In this document: positions 24,785 to 33,390 of the stretch, piece after piece
Position numbering within the stretch: position 1 is the first letter of the stretch
How the letters are laid out: each line of letters begins with the position of its first letter
Source: an uncultured Clostridia bacterium
GTDB taxonomy: Bacteria > Bacillota > Clostridia > TANB77 > CAG-508
Length of the DNA stretch: 41,895 nucleotides
NCBI GenBank assembly: GCA_944393125.1
Contig: CALXZB010000010.1
Location: forward strand, 1-41,895
Reading direction: 5' to 3'
Notes under the pieces: model-generated
What the model was told of the DNA's origin: nothing
Database searches by the model: none
What the model saw: the letters and a program-made list of their open reading frames with translations, nothing else
Translations under genes and position numbers: made by a program

Positions 24785-25672
24785 TTATTTTAAATTTTTT
24801 AAAGCTTCTATTCTGTCTTCAATACTTGGGTGTGTAGACCATAAGTTAGAAGTTTTTTTCTTATTTCTAAAAGGGTTTACAATATACATATTTTCTGTAG
24901 ATTGATTTGCAACTTTTAGTTCATTAGGATCATTAGAAATTTTTTGTAAAGCAGAAATTAATCCATCAGGATTTCTAGTAAATTGTATTGCTGTAGCATC
25001 TGCTAAGAATTCCCTTTTTCTTGAGATAGCAAGTTGCATTAATTTCCCAAAAATCGGAGCTAAAATTAAAAATATTAATCCTACAATCATTATAATTGCA
25101 TTTCCTTTATCATTATCATCATTATCTCTAGAGCCACCCCATATAGAGATTCTAGTAAACCAATCAGAAAGTATAACTACAAAGCCTACCATTACAGAAA
25201 CAACTGCAGAAAGTCTTATATCATAATTTTTAATATGAGATAGTTCATGGGCAATAACACCTTCTAACTCATAATATTCTAGTTTATCTAATAACCCTGT
25301 GGTAACACAAATAACAGCATTTTCTGGATTTCTTCCTGTTGCAAAAGCATTTGGTTGAGAATCTTCTACAATATATAACTTTGGAGTACAAGGTAGTCCA
25401 GCTGAAATTACTAATGAATCTAATATATTGACTAATTTAAGATTTTCTTCTTTAGTAGCTGGTCTAGCTTTATTTAAACTAAGAACAATTTTATCACTAT
25501 AATAGTATGAACCAAAAGTTGATAAAATTGAAAAAACTAATGCTATTATTATAGAAACTTCTCCTAAATCTAAGGCCATACATATATAATAAATTATTAT
25601 AGAAATGAAAACTAAGAATAATACTACTATAATCCAAGATTTCATTTTATTTTTTTCAATATCTTCAAACAT
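24785..25672 (-). CDS. htpX: Membrane zinc metalloprotease HtpX (M48 family)
   Basis: This 295-residue HtpX-type protease degrades misfolded or surplus membrane proteins. Helices lie at about 12-32 and 38-57 before the catalytic domain with HELSH at residues 142-146, then two more helices (about 158-176 and 196-215) and the third-ligand motif RKREFLADATAIQF. SQPNAFATGRNPENAVICVTTGLL and the C-terminal STHPSIEDRIEAL are family signatures. The ATG at 25672 is preceded by GGAAGGAG on the minus strand; an upstream in-frame TTG at 25690 overlaps that site and is rejected. lemA lies just upstream, the widespread lemA-htpX pairing. Confidence 0.95.
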   Translation of the reverse strand: MFEDIEKNKMKSWIIVVLFLVFISIIIYYICMALDLGEVSIIIALVFSILSTFGSYYYSDKIVLSLNKARPATKEENLKLVNILDSLVISAGLPCTPKLYIVEDSQPNAFATGRNPENAVICVTTGLLDKLEYYELEGVIAHELSHIKNYDIRLSAVVSVMVGFVVILSDWFTRISIWGGSRDNDDNDKGNAIIMIVGLIFLILAPIFGKLMQLAISRKREFLADATAIQFTRNPDGLISALQKISNDPNELKVANQSTENMYIVNPFRNKKKTSNLWSTHPSIEDRIEALKNLK

Positions 25673-25692
25673 GTTTTTATCTCCTTCCAATA

Positions 25693-25734
25693 TAAAAATG
25701 CCCGACTCAAAGTTTCCCTAAGGAATAGAGCCGG
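25693..25734 (-). terminator. Hairpin terminator between lemA and htpX
   Basis: On the minus strand CCGGCTC (25734-25728) pairs with GAGTCGG (25708-25702), with an inner TTCC/GGAA step, and is followed by GCATTTTTA. It probably reduces but may not abolish read-through from lemA to htpX, since htpX has no obvious promoter in the short remaining gap. Confidence 0.7.
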
Positions 25735-25748
25735 ATTGTAATACTTAA

Positions 25749-26300
25749 TTATTTATTAAAGTCAACTTTAACATTTTTTCTAGCTTCATCATTATCAACT
25801 ACAAATAAATCTCTTTCTTTAAAATTAAACATATTTGCGATGATATTTGAAGGGAAAATTGCTAATTTTTCATTGTACATTGTTACACTATCATTATAAA
25901 ATTGTCTTGAAAAAGATATTTTATTTTCAGTATTACGCAATTCTTCAGATAATTCTGAAAAGTTTGTGTTTGCCTTTAAGTCTGGATAATTTTCTGAAAC
26001 AGCCATAATTGTTTTTAGAGCTCCAGATAATTCTCCATCTAATTTTGCTTTTTCGGCAACAGTTGAAGAATTTGACCATGAAGTTCTTAATGCTGTGATT
26101 TTTTCAAAAGTTTCAGACTCATGTGTCATATAACCTTTTACTGTTTCAACAAAATTAGGAATTAAATCAAACCTTCTTTGTAATTGTACATCAATTTGGC
26201 TCCATGCATTATCTACTTTTAACTTAGCTTTTACTAAATTATTATATATAGATATAACAAAAGCAATTAAAAGAACAATTACTATTAATGCAATCCACAT
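25749..26300 (-). CDS. lemA: LemA family protein
   Basis: This 183-residue LemA protein has an N-terminal membrane helix (1-20), then the conserved IYNNLVKAKLKVDNAWSQIDVQLQRRFDLIPNFVETVKGY and a long four-helix coil region ending in FSRQFYNDSVTMYNEKLAIFPSNIIANMFNFKERDLF. The biochemical role of LemA is not settled; it commonly pairs with HtpX, as here. AAAGGAGGT precedes the ATG on the minus strand. It is divergently transcribed from the 3D/G5 cell-wall gene. Confidence 0.95.
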   Translation of the reverse strand: MWIALIVIVLLIAFVISIYNNLVKAKLKVDNAWSQIDVQLQRRFDLIPNFVETVKGYMTHESETFEKITALRTSWSNSSTVAEKAKLDGELSGALKTIMAVSENYPDLKANTNFSELSEELRNTENKISFSRQFYNDSVTMYNEKLAIFPSNIIANMFNFKERDLFVVDNDEARKNVKVDFNK

Positions 26301-26335
26301 AGAAATACCTCCTTTGCATTTAATATTATATATGA

Positions 26336-26347
26336 TAACATATGTTA
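26336..26347. promoter_or_regulatory. 12-bp palindrome in the lemA upstream region
   Basis: TAACATATGTTA is a perfect palindrome. On the minus strand it lies between a possible -35 TTGTAA and AT-rich -10 sequences (TATCAT, TATAAT), 36 nt before the lemA start. It could be a repressor or activator site. Confidence 0.4.
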
Positions 26348-26461
26348 CTAAATTTTACAAGATTATAAAAATAAAAAAAATTTTTAGAATTTTTTTTGTA
26401 CAAGCAGCATATAATATATAAGACCAAGTTTTACCAAGCCTTACGGAAAATGGAAGTTAAA

Positions 26462-26479
26462 TTGTCAAAAATTTGACAA
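26462..26479. promoter_or_regulatory. Candidate operator overlapping the -35 of the 3D/G5 gene
   Basis: TTGTCAAA (26462-26469) and TTTGACAA (26472-26479) form a perfect 8-bp inverted repeat with a 2-nt centre. The right arm contains the -35 hexamer, so a bound protein would block polymerase. Confidence 0.55.
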
Positions 26480-26501
26480 AAAAGTATAAAAAGTGTATAA
26501 T
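26473..26501 (+). promoter_or_regulatory. Perfect consensus promoter of the 3D/G5 cell-wall gene
   Basis: TTGACA (26473-26478), exactly 17 nt, TATAAT (26496-26501), 25 nt before the start codon. The short leader leaves no room for a riboswitch. Confidence 0.85.
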
Positions 26502-26526
26502 AAGAATGTCGTTAAAAGGAGGATTT

Positions 26527-27459
26527 ATGATTTTTATGAATAAAAAAGATAGTGGATCTATCTCTATAATGAAAATCATTGGTATAAGTTTAATATTCAT
26601 ACTAATATTTGGTGTAAGTGTAATGGCTACGGAAATAGACATTAGAAGTGTAGAGATAACAATGTCAAATGGATATACAATGACTGTTGTTACAACAAAA
26701 ACAAATGTAGCTGAAATTTTAAAAGATAATAACATATATATAGAAGAAGATGAAAGAGTAAATCCAAATTTAGAAAGCAATATAACAGAAGAACAAAAAA
26801 TAACAATTACAAATAAATCAGAACAAGAAGTACAAATTGCTAAAATTTCAGAAAGTGGAATCGAAACATCTTTAGATGAAATATTAAAAAGTTATTCACC
26901 AATAATAGAAAAAATAGTAGTAGAACAAGAAACAATACCATATGAAACAATAACAAAAGATGCATCAGCTGGAGCAACAGAAACAAAAAATAGAATAATA
27001 CAATCAGGAAAAGATGGAATAAAAGAAATTACTTATAAGGTAAAATATCAAAACGACGAAGTAATAGAAAAAACTAAATTATCTGAAACAATAATCCAAG
27101 AGCCTGTAGATAAAATTGTACAAATACAAAAAAATGTTACTACTTCAAGATCAGGTTCAACAATATCATCAAATAGTGAAACTAAAATATTTAAAATAAC
27201 AGCATATTGTTCTTGTGCTAAATGCTGTGGAAAGAAAACAGGAATTACAGCTTCTGGTACAAAAGCAACAGCTGGACGTACAGTAGCAGCATCAAGTCAA
27301 TTTGCATTTGGAACAAAATTAATTGTAAATGGAAAAGAATATGTTGTAGAAGATAGAGGTGGAGCTATTACAGGAAACAAAATAGATATATATATGGATT
27401 CACATGCTGAAGCATTAGCATGGGGTGTAAAATATTTACCAGTACAAGTAGTAAAATAA
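26527..27459 (+). CDS. Secreted/anchored G5 and 3D-domain cell-wall protein (YabE/RpfB-like)
   Basis: This 310-residue exported protein has a basic start, a hydrophobic helix at about 15-34 that may be a signal peptide or anchor, then a DUF348-like segment (about 38-98, VEITMSNGYTMTVVTTKTNVAEILKDNNI), a G5 domain (about 129-200, IVVEQETIPYETI...ITYKVKYQNDEVIEKTKL) and a C-terminal 3D domain (about 222-310) with the three aspartates Asp276, Asp287 and Asp291. A CSCAKCC cluster precedes the 3D core. Such proteins act as peptidoglycan-cleaving resuscitation/stationary-phase factors; cleavage itself is inferred. AAGGAGG precedes the ATG at 26527. It is transcribed alone. Confidence 0.88.
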   Translation: MIFMNKKDSGSISIMKIIGISLIFILIFGVSVMATEIDIRSVEITMSNGYTMTVVTTKTNVAEILKDNNIYIEEDERVNPNLESNITEEQKITITNKSEQEVQIAKISESGIETSLDEILKSYSPIIEKIVVEQETIPYETITKDASAGATETKNRIIQSGKDGIKEITYKVKYQNDEVIEKTKLSETIIQEPVDKIVQIQKNVTTSRSGSTISSNSETKIFKITAYCSCAKCCGKKTGITASGTKATAGRTVAASSQFAFGTKLIVNGKEYVVEDRGGAITGNKIDIYMDSHAEALAWGVKYLPVQVVK

Positions 27460-27468
27460 TAATAAAGA

Positions 27469-27504
27469 AAAGTCAAGGAAAAATTTAGTCCTTGGCTTTT
27501 TATT
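27469..27504 (+). terminator. Intrinsic terminator after the 3D/G5 gene
   Basis: AAAGTCAAGGA (27469-27479) pairs with TCCTTGGCTTT (27489-27499), one wobble pair, and ends in a T-rich run. Confidence 0.88.
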
Positions 27505-27551
27505 ATTTTAAAGCATTAGTTAGATATAAAAATTAATAAAGAAATATGACC

Positions 27552-28082
27552 AAATTTAGATACTGGTTAATGGTTTTATTGGTGTATACTACCGCAAATT
27601 CAGTGATTATAATGTTTTAGTTATTAATAAAAAATATTTTTATATAAATAAAAAACGAAAGAATTTTGTATATCTAAACTTAACTGTATAAATCCTTGTT
27701 TAATAGAATGAAGAATGTTCATGTAAAATCTATATTTATGCATTTTTCATAAATTTCTCGGCGCCTTACATAAGTAAAGAAATTATAAAAGTATTTTACG
27801 GCACCCTTTCATGAAACATGAACTATTTCCGTAAAATACTTTAATAATTTCTAAACTTATTTCAGTTACATTCAATATTTATTCAAAATACATAAATATA
27901 GATTTTGCCTGAATGAAAGAGACTTATTTTATTAAATTAGAATTTATAAGGAAAGTTTAGCTTATTCAAAATTTTGGAGTAAGTTACTTATATAAAAATA
28001 TTTTAATATAAATATAAAATCTATTAACATTAGCATTTGTGGTAGTATACACCAATAAAAACATTAAACAGTAACTAAATTT
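27552..28082. repeat. 531-bp near-symmetrical palindromic element (MITE-like)
   Basis: The whole 531-bp stretch is one imperfect inverted repeat centred near 27816. The outer 48 bp (27552-27599 against 28035-28082) match at 44 positions, including an exact 20-bp core ending GGTGTATACTACC. A middle segment (27725-27740 against 27891-27906) matches 16/16. The inner arms (27778-27801 against 27829-27852) match 23/24. No reading frame of note lies inside. This is the structure of a miniature inverted-repeat element or a very long RNA hairpin. No clear target-site duplication was seen. It fills most of the gap between the 3D/G5 gene and lepA. Confidence 0.85.
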
Positions 28083-28124
28083 ACAAAAGATTTATAAAAA
28101 ACTAATGCAATTTTTCAAGAAACA

Positions 28125-28133
28125 TGTTATAAT
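28125..28133 (+). promoter_or_regulatory. Extended -10 promoter of lepA
   Basis: TGT directly followed by TATAAT (28128-28133), 40 nt before the lepA start and 43 nt after the end of the palindromic element. No good -35 is visible, which fits an extended -10 promoter. Confidence 0.55.
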
Positions 28134-28173
28134 AAAATTGCCAAGAAATATGAAAAAAGAAACAGGAGGAACA

Positions 28174-29979
28174 ATGAGCCAAGATAAGATAAGAAATTTT
28201 AGCATAATTGCACATATTGACCATGGTAAATCAACATTAGCAGATAGACTAATAGAAAAAACAGGAGTACTTTCACAAAGAGAAATGCAAGAACAAGTAT
28301 TAGACAATATGGAAATAGAAAAAGAACGTGGAATAACAATAAAATCTCAAGCTGTGAGAATGAAATATGTAGCAAAAGATGGACAAGAATATACATTTAA
28401 TTTAATAGACACTCCAGGACATGTTGATTTTAATTATGAAGTATCAAGAAGCCTAGCAGCTTGTGATGGGGCAATATTAGTAGTAGATGCAAGTCAGGGA
28501 GTAGAAGCACAAACATTAGCAAATGTATATTTAGCACTAGAAAATAATTTGGAGATTTTACCTGTAATAAATAAAATAGATTTACCAAATGCAAGGCCAG
28601 ATGAAGTAAAACACGAAATAGAAGAGATAATAGGAATTCCAGCAATGGATGCACCATGCATATCTGCAAAATCAGGTTTAAATGTAGACGAAGTTTTAGA
28701 AAGAATAGTAACTGATTTGCCTGCACCAAAAGGAGAAGTTGATAAGGAAACAAAATGTTTGATTTTTGATTCATATTATGACAATTATAAAGGAGCTGTA
28801 GCATATGTAAGAGTTGTAGATGGTACTGTAAAAGTAGGAGACGAAATAAAGTTGATGTCGTCAGGAAAAACATTTACAGTAGCAGAAGTTGGTTACTTTT
28901 TGCCAGGAAATTACTTTAATACTCAAGAAATTAAAGCTGGAGAAGTAGGATATATAGCAGCAAGCATAAAAAGCTTAACTGATATACAAGTAGGAGATAC
29001 AATAACACAAAAAAATAATCCTGCAAAAGAACCATTACCTGGTTATAAAAAAGTAACACCAATGGTATATTGTGGGTTATATCCTATTGATGGAAGCGAA
29101 TATGAAAACTTGAAAATAGCATTAGAAAAATTAAAATTAAATGATGCAGCATTAGAATATGAACCTGAAACTTCAGCAGCTTTAGGATTTGGATTTAGGT
29201 GTGGTTTCTTAGGATTATTACACTTAGAAATAATAGAGGAAAGATTAGACAGAGAATTTGACTTAGGATTAATAACAACAGCACCTTCAGTTATATATAA
29301 AGTACATAAAACTACAGGAGAGGTACTAGACATATACAATCCATCTGATTTGCCACATGTAACAGAAATTGCATATATGGAAGAACCTATTGTAACTGCT
29401 AACATAATGACACCAAAGGAATATGTAGGAAATATAATGGATATTTGTCAAAATAGAAGAGGAATATTTCTAGATATGAAATATTTAGATGAAAATAGAG
29501 TAATATTAACATATGATATGCCATTAAATGAGATAATTTATGATTTCTTTGATAGTTTAAAATCTAGAACAAAAGGATATGCATCATTTGACTATGAATT
29601 TAAAGAATACAGAGAGTCAAAATTAGTTAAATTAGATATACATGTAAATGGTGAACCTGTAGATGCATTATCTTTTATTGTATTTAAAGATAATGCATAT
29701 GCTAGAGGCAAAAAAATGGTAGAGAAACTAAAAACTGTTATTCCAAGACAATTGTTTGCAATACCTTTACAAGCTGTTGTAGGTGGAACTATAATTGCTA
29801 GAGAAACAATTTCAGCTATGAGAAAAGACGTTTTGGCAAAGTGTTATGGTGGAGATATAACAAGAAAGAAAAAATTACTTGAAAAACAAAAAAGAGGAAA
29901 AAAGAGAATGAGACAAATAGGTAATGTAGAAATGCCACAAGAAGCATTTTTATCAGTCTTAAAACTTGATGAAGAATAA
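28174..29979 (+). CDS. lepA: Elongation factor 4 (LepA)
   Basis: This 601-residue translational GTPase remodels or back-translocates stalled ribosomes and aids subunit biogenesis. The G domain shows [14 protein letters not shown] (G1), RGITIKSQ (G2), DTPGHVDF (G3), NKIDLPNA (G4) and SAKSG (G5). Domains II, III and V follow, and the LepA-specific C-terminal domain includes [21 protein letters not shown] and [22 protein letters not shown]. The ATG at 28174 has AGGAGGA upstream and gives standard length; an ATG at 28105 would add 23 atypical residues. rlmB follows 17 nt after the stop codon. Confidence 0.98.
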   Translation: MSQDKIRNFSIIAHIDHGKSTLADRLIEKTGVLSQREMQEQVLDNMEIEKERGITIKSQAVRMKYVAKDGQEYTFNLIDTPGHVDFNYEVSRSLAACDGAILVVDASQGVEAQTLANVYLALENNLEILPVINKIDLPNARPDEVKHEIEEIIGIPAMDAPCISAKSGLNVDEVLERIVTDLPAPKGEVDKETKCLIFDSYYDNYKGAVAYVRVVDGTVKVGDEIKLMSSGKTFTVAEVGYFLPGNYFNTQEIKAGEVGYIAASIKSLTDIQVGDTITQKNNPAKEPLPGYKKVTPMVYCGLYPIDGSEYENLKIALEKLKLNDAALEYEPETSAALGFGFRCGFLGLLHLEIIEERLDREFDLGLITTAPSVIYKVHKTTGEVLDIYNPSDLPHVTEIAYMEEPIVTANIMTPKEYVGNIMDICQNRRGIFLDMKYLDENRVILTYDMPLNEIIYDFFDSLKSRTKGYASFDYEFKEYRESKLVKLDIHVNGEPVDALSFIVFKDNAYARGKKMVEKLKTVIPRQLFAIPLQAVVGGTIIARETISAMRKDVLAKCYGGDITRKKKLLEKQKRGKKRMRQIGNVEMPQEAFLSVLKLDEE

Positions 29980-29996
29980 TATTGAAAGGAGCCAAA

Positions 29997-30818
29997 ATGA
30001 AAAACAAGGGAAATAAACCTAACAAAAAATCAATTGAAAAAATAGCAAATGTAAAAGTAAATGATAAAGAAAATAAAAAATTTGATGATCAAATAGAAGG
30101 AAGAAATTCTGTTTTAGAACTGTTGGAAAGTGGAAAAGATATTAATAAAATATTTGTAACAAGAGGCGAAAAACACGGATCTATAAATAAAATATTAGCA
30201 ATAGCAAAAGAAAGAAAAATAATTGTTGTAGAAAAAGATAAAAAACAAATGGAAGAAATTGCTCAAGAAGAAAATTATCAAGGAGTAATAGCTATAGTAC
30301 CACCATTTGAATACGTTGAAATAGAAGATATTCTAGATTATGCAAAAGAAAAAAAAGAAGATCCATTTGTGATAATACTAGATGGAATAGAGGATCCACA
30401 TAATTTAGGATCAATAATTAGAACTGCAGAAACTGCAGGCGTACATGGAATTATAATTCCAAAAAGAAGATCAGCACTAGTAAATAGTACGGTAAATAAA
30501 GCTTCTGCTGGAGCAGTAGAACATATGAAAATAGCTAGAGTTACAAATATTTCTGACGCTATTGAAAAATTAAAACAAGAAGGTCTATGGATATGTGGAA
30601 CAGATGTAAATGCCTCAAAATATTATTATAATCAAGATTTAACAGGACCTCTTGGAATTGTAATAGGAAACGAGGGAAAAGGAATAAGCGAAAAAGTAAA
30701 GAAGAATTGTGATTTTAATGTAAAAATTCCTATGAAAGGTAAAATATCATCATTAAATGCATCTGTATCTGCAGGAATAATTATGTATGAAGTTGTAAAA
30801 CAAAGAATAATAAAATAA
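29997..30818 (+). CDS. rlmB: 23S rRNA (guanosine-2'-O)-methyltransferase RlmB (SpoU family)
   Basis: This 273-residue SpoU/TrmH-family methyltransferase has an N-terminal substrate-binding domain (EGRNSVLELLESGKDINKIFV) and the SPOUT catalytic domain with the three family motifs: ILDGIEDPHNLGSIIRTAETAG, LGIVIGNEGKGIS and VKIPMKGKISSLNASVSAGI. By family it methylates a guanosine in the 23S peptidyl-transferase region using SAM. A lysine/asparagine-rich extension covers the first ~25 residues. The ATG at 29997 is preceded by AAAGGAG; the TTG at 29982 overlaps that site. It is probably co-transcribed with lepA. Confidence 0.93.
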   Translation: MKNKGNKPNKKSIEKIANVKVNDKENKKFDDQIEGRNSVLELLESGKDINKIFVTRGEKHGSINKILAIAKERKIIVVEKDKKQMEEIAQEENYQGVIAIVPPFEYVEIEDILDYAKEKKEDPFVIILDGIEDPHNLGSIIRTAETAGVHGIIIPKRRSALVNSTVNKASAGAVEHMKIARVTNISDAIEKLKQEGLWICGTDVNASKYYYNQDLTGPLGIVIGNEGKGISEKVKKNCDFNVKIPMKGKISSLNASVSAGIIMYEVVKQRIIK

Positions 30819-30840
30819 GTAAAGGTAAAAGGAGAATCAA

Positions 30841-32559
30841 ATGAAAAAAAATAATAAGTTGGTAATAATAATAAGTATAATTTTAATATTAGGAATTGTA
30901 AGTGCAGTATTTGCATATTTATATTTAATGACAGACATATTTAGAACCAATCAAGAATTATTTGTAAAATATTTTGCTAAAAATATAGAAACTTTAGAAA
31001 AAGTAACAGACTTAAAAACAGCAGAAATTTATGAAAACTTAGAAAATGAAAACAAATATGAGTCAAACATGAATTTCAAAATCAATTATTCTGAAGGAGG
31101 AGAAATTTCAAATCCACTAAATAATTTGACTGCACAAATAGATATACAAAAAGACAATGAACAACAATATTCATACACAGATGCAAAACTACTATATGAG
31201 GATGAAACATATTTAGAAGCAGAATATATAGAAGAACAAAATGTGTATGGAATTAGATTTCCATATGCTATACAGCAATTCATAACTGCAGAGGAAGAAG
31301 AAAATGTAGAAAATATACTAGAAGAATCAAATTTATTACCTGAAGAAAGTGAAAATGTCTTAGATTTATTAGAAAATGATGAAAGAATGGCTAATTTAAA
31401 AAATAGATATTTAGGAATAATTTTGAACCAAATAGGTAATGGAGATTTTCAAAAACAAAAAAACATATTACTAACATATAATAATAAAGAGATTAGTACA
31501 AATGTATATTCATTATTATTAAATAGTGAACAAGTAGAAAACATACTAGTAGATATTTTAAATAATATGAAAACAGATCAAGAAATATTAGAAATTGTTA
31601 ATGATAAAACACAATTTGAAGAAGATATAGATATGATTATAGAAAATATTTCTGAAGAAATAGAAATCCCAGAGATAAAGATAACAGTATATGAATATCA
31701 AAAAAATACAGTAAAAACTGTTTTTGAGATTGGAAAATTTAATATTTCAATAGAGAATATAGAATATCAAAATGAAATTATATCAAAAATAAATATTTCA
31801 AAAGCTGAAGATAATACAACAATACAATTTGATATTGATAAACTAAACAATGAAAATACTGAGGAATTTAATTTTTCTATTAATGTAGTTGAAGGTGATG
31901 AAATATATAACATAAAGTTATTGAGTACAATGCAACAATTAAATAATGAAATCAAAGTAGATTCAGAAATTTCATATAATAAAGATATAACAACAATTTC
32001 ACTAACATTAGAAAATGATATAAAAGTTATAGATACTATTGAAAAAAAGGAAACACTAACTACTGAAAACAGTAGAATGCTAACATCACTTGAAGAAAGT
32101 AAAAGAAGTCAAATGGTTGAAATAATAAAAAATATAGTAATTGAAAAAACAACTGAAAGAATTAATTTATTAATGGAAAAAATGAATTTTACCAGTTCAG
32201 AAGAATCTGATACAGAAAACGGAACTTCACAAATTGAAATAAATAAATTTAATGCAAAATTTGAATTTTATACAGGAGATGAAGTTTCTACTGATACTGT
32301 TAAAGAATTACTAAATGTTGTAAAAAATAATATTAATAGTTATGAATTTGTAACTCAAACTACTACAGAAAATTCTGAAAATGTTAGTGTAGAAAATGAG
32401 AAACTTAATGTAAAAATAAAAATAGAAAAAGATAAAACAGATGAAGAAGGAATAAATAAAATTCTTGAAAAAATAAGTTCTAACAAAAAATATAAAGTAA
32501 CCATAACTTATAATGATGAAAATGGTTTGATAGAATATATAAACATAGTAGAAGTATAG
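30841..32559 (+). CDS. Large membrane-anchored extracellular protein of unknown function
   Basis: This 572-residue protein is not recognised. A single membrane helix lies at about 6-28; there is no lipobox Cys and no LPxTG-type sorting signal. The rest is predicted extracellular: very acidic, rich in Glu, Asn, Ile and Thr, with alternating beta-strand-like stretches (IDIQKDNEQQYSYTDAKLLYEDETYLEAEY and FNISIENIEYQNEIISKINIS-type segments) and short helices. The pattern of repeated strand pairs suggests a lipoprotein-like or solute-shielding beta fold. AAAGGAGAA precedes the ATG. It lies between rlmB and a sortase gene that starts 19 nt after its stop, so the two probably share an mRNA and a cell-surface job. 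Confidence 0.7.
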   Translation: MKKNNKLVIIISIILILGIVSAVFAYLYLMTDIFRTNQELFVKYFAKNIETLEKVTDLKTAEIYENLENENKYESNMNFKINYSEGGEISNPLNNLTAQIDIQKDNEQQYSYTDAKLLYEDETYLEAEYIEEQNVYGIRFPYAIQQFITAEEEENVENILEESNLLPEESENVLDLLENDERMANLKNRYLGIILNQIGNGDFQKQKNILLTYNNKEISTNVYSLLLNSEQVENILVDILNNMKTDQEILEIVNDKTQFEEDIDMIIENISEEIEIPEIKITVYEYQKNTVKTVFEIGKFNISIENIEYQNEIISKINISKAEDNTTIQFDIDKLNNENTEEFNFSINVVEGDEIYNIKLLSTMQQLNNEIKVDSEISYNKDITTISLTLENDIKVIDTIEKKETLTTENSRMLTSLEESKRSQMVEIIKNIVIEKTTERINLLMEKMNFTSSEESDTENGTSQIEINKFNAKFEFYTGDEVSTDTVKELLNVVKNNINSYEFVTQTTTENSENVSVENEKLNVKIKIEKDKTDEEGINKILEKISSNKKYKVTITYNDENGLIEYINIVEV

Positions 32560-32578
32560 AATGCAGAAAGGAGGGTAT

Positions 32579-33331
32579 ATGAATCAAATTTTAGTTACAG
32601 AAAAAATATATGTTACGCCGGAATTGAAAAGAAAAAAGAAAATATATAAAATATTATTCATGATATCAATATTTTCTATAATAACTTTATTCTCAATGTA
32701 CATATATGCGGAATATGATAGAAATAAGGATGAAAGCATTTCAGAAGATATATTGTCATACATAACTTCAAAAAATGATAAAACAACAGTAAGTGATTAT
32801 AAAAATGCTTTAGTCGTAAAAATAACACAAGATGTAGCAAAAGAACTTGAAGAAAAACAAGATATAGATATGGAAGAAAACCAAGAATTACAAATCGCAA
32901 CAGCTACTTCAACATATACTGCCCCAAATGGAAAACAATATGAATATATAGGAATTGTAAATATACCAAAATTGAATATAATATATCCAATATTATCAAA
33001 TACGACAGATGAATTAATGAAAGTTGCACCATGCAAATTTCATGGTTCAAACCCTAATGAAGTTGGAAATTTATGTATAATAGCACATAATTATAGGAGA
33101 AAAGGAGTATTTTTTAGTGATGTACCAACTTTAGAAAATGGTGATATTATAGAAATACAAGATTTAAGTCAGAAAACTGTTCAATATGAAGTATATGATG
33201 TACATACAGTTAGTCCAGATGATACATCTGATACAACTCAAAAAACAGATGGAAGAAGAGAAGTAACACTTATAACTTGTACAAATGATAGTAAAGAAAG
33301 AGTTATTGTAAGATGTAAAGAAAAAGTATAA
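32579..33331 (+). CDS. Sortase family transpeptidase
   Basis: This 250-residue sortase has an N-terminal membrane helix at about 22-44, a linker with coiled and acidic segments (45-110) and the sortase beta-barrel with the catalytic triad His170 (LCIIAHNYR), Cys234 (LITCTND) and Arg241 (RVIVRC). YIGIVNIPKLNIIYPIL is the typical entry strand. Sortases cut LPxTG-like signals and join the protein to peptidoglycan or pilin; class (probably D or B-like) cannot be set with confidence. The ATG at 32579 is preceded by AAAGGAGGG; an ATG at 32561 overlaps that site. No LPxTG substrate is seen in the window. Confidence 0.9.
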   Translation: MNQILVTEKIYVTPELKRKKKIYKILFMISIFSIITLFSMYIYAEYDRNKDESISEDILSYITSKNDKTTVSDYKNALVVKITQDVAKELEEKQDIDMEENQELQIATATSTYTAPNGKQYEYIGIVNIPKLNIIYPILSNTTDELMKVAPCKFHGSNPNEVGNLCIIAHNYRRKGVFFSDVPTLENGDIIEIQDLSQKTVQYEVYDVHTVSPDDTSDTTQKTDGRREVTLITCTNDSKERVIVRCKEKV

Positions 33332-33337
33332 CAGAAT

Positions 33338-33390
33338 AATCCTCTTATTCATAATATATATAAGATATATATTATGAGGAGGATTTTTTT
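33338..33390 (+). terminator. Terminator whose 3' arm contains the next gene's ribosome-binding site
   Basis: AATCCTC (33338-33344) and TCATAATATATAT (33349-33361) pair with ATATATATTATGA (33365-33377) and GAGGATT (33379-33385), 20 bp in all with one small bulge and loop AAG, then a T-run to 33390. The following base is the A of the next gene's ATG (33391). The 3' arm includes GAGGAGG (33376-33382), the only ribosome-binding site for that gene. Terminator and translation start are therefore fused. Confidence 0.85.

Noticed and set aside
26380..26526. Riboswitch upstream of the 3D/G5 wall protein (c-di-AMP types often precede such genes)
   Set aside because: The consensus promoter at 26473-26501 leaves only about 20 nt of leader, and no ydaO-like core was recognisable.
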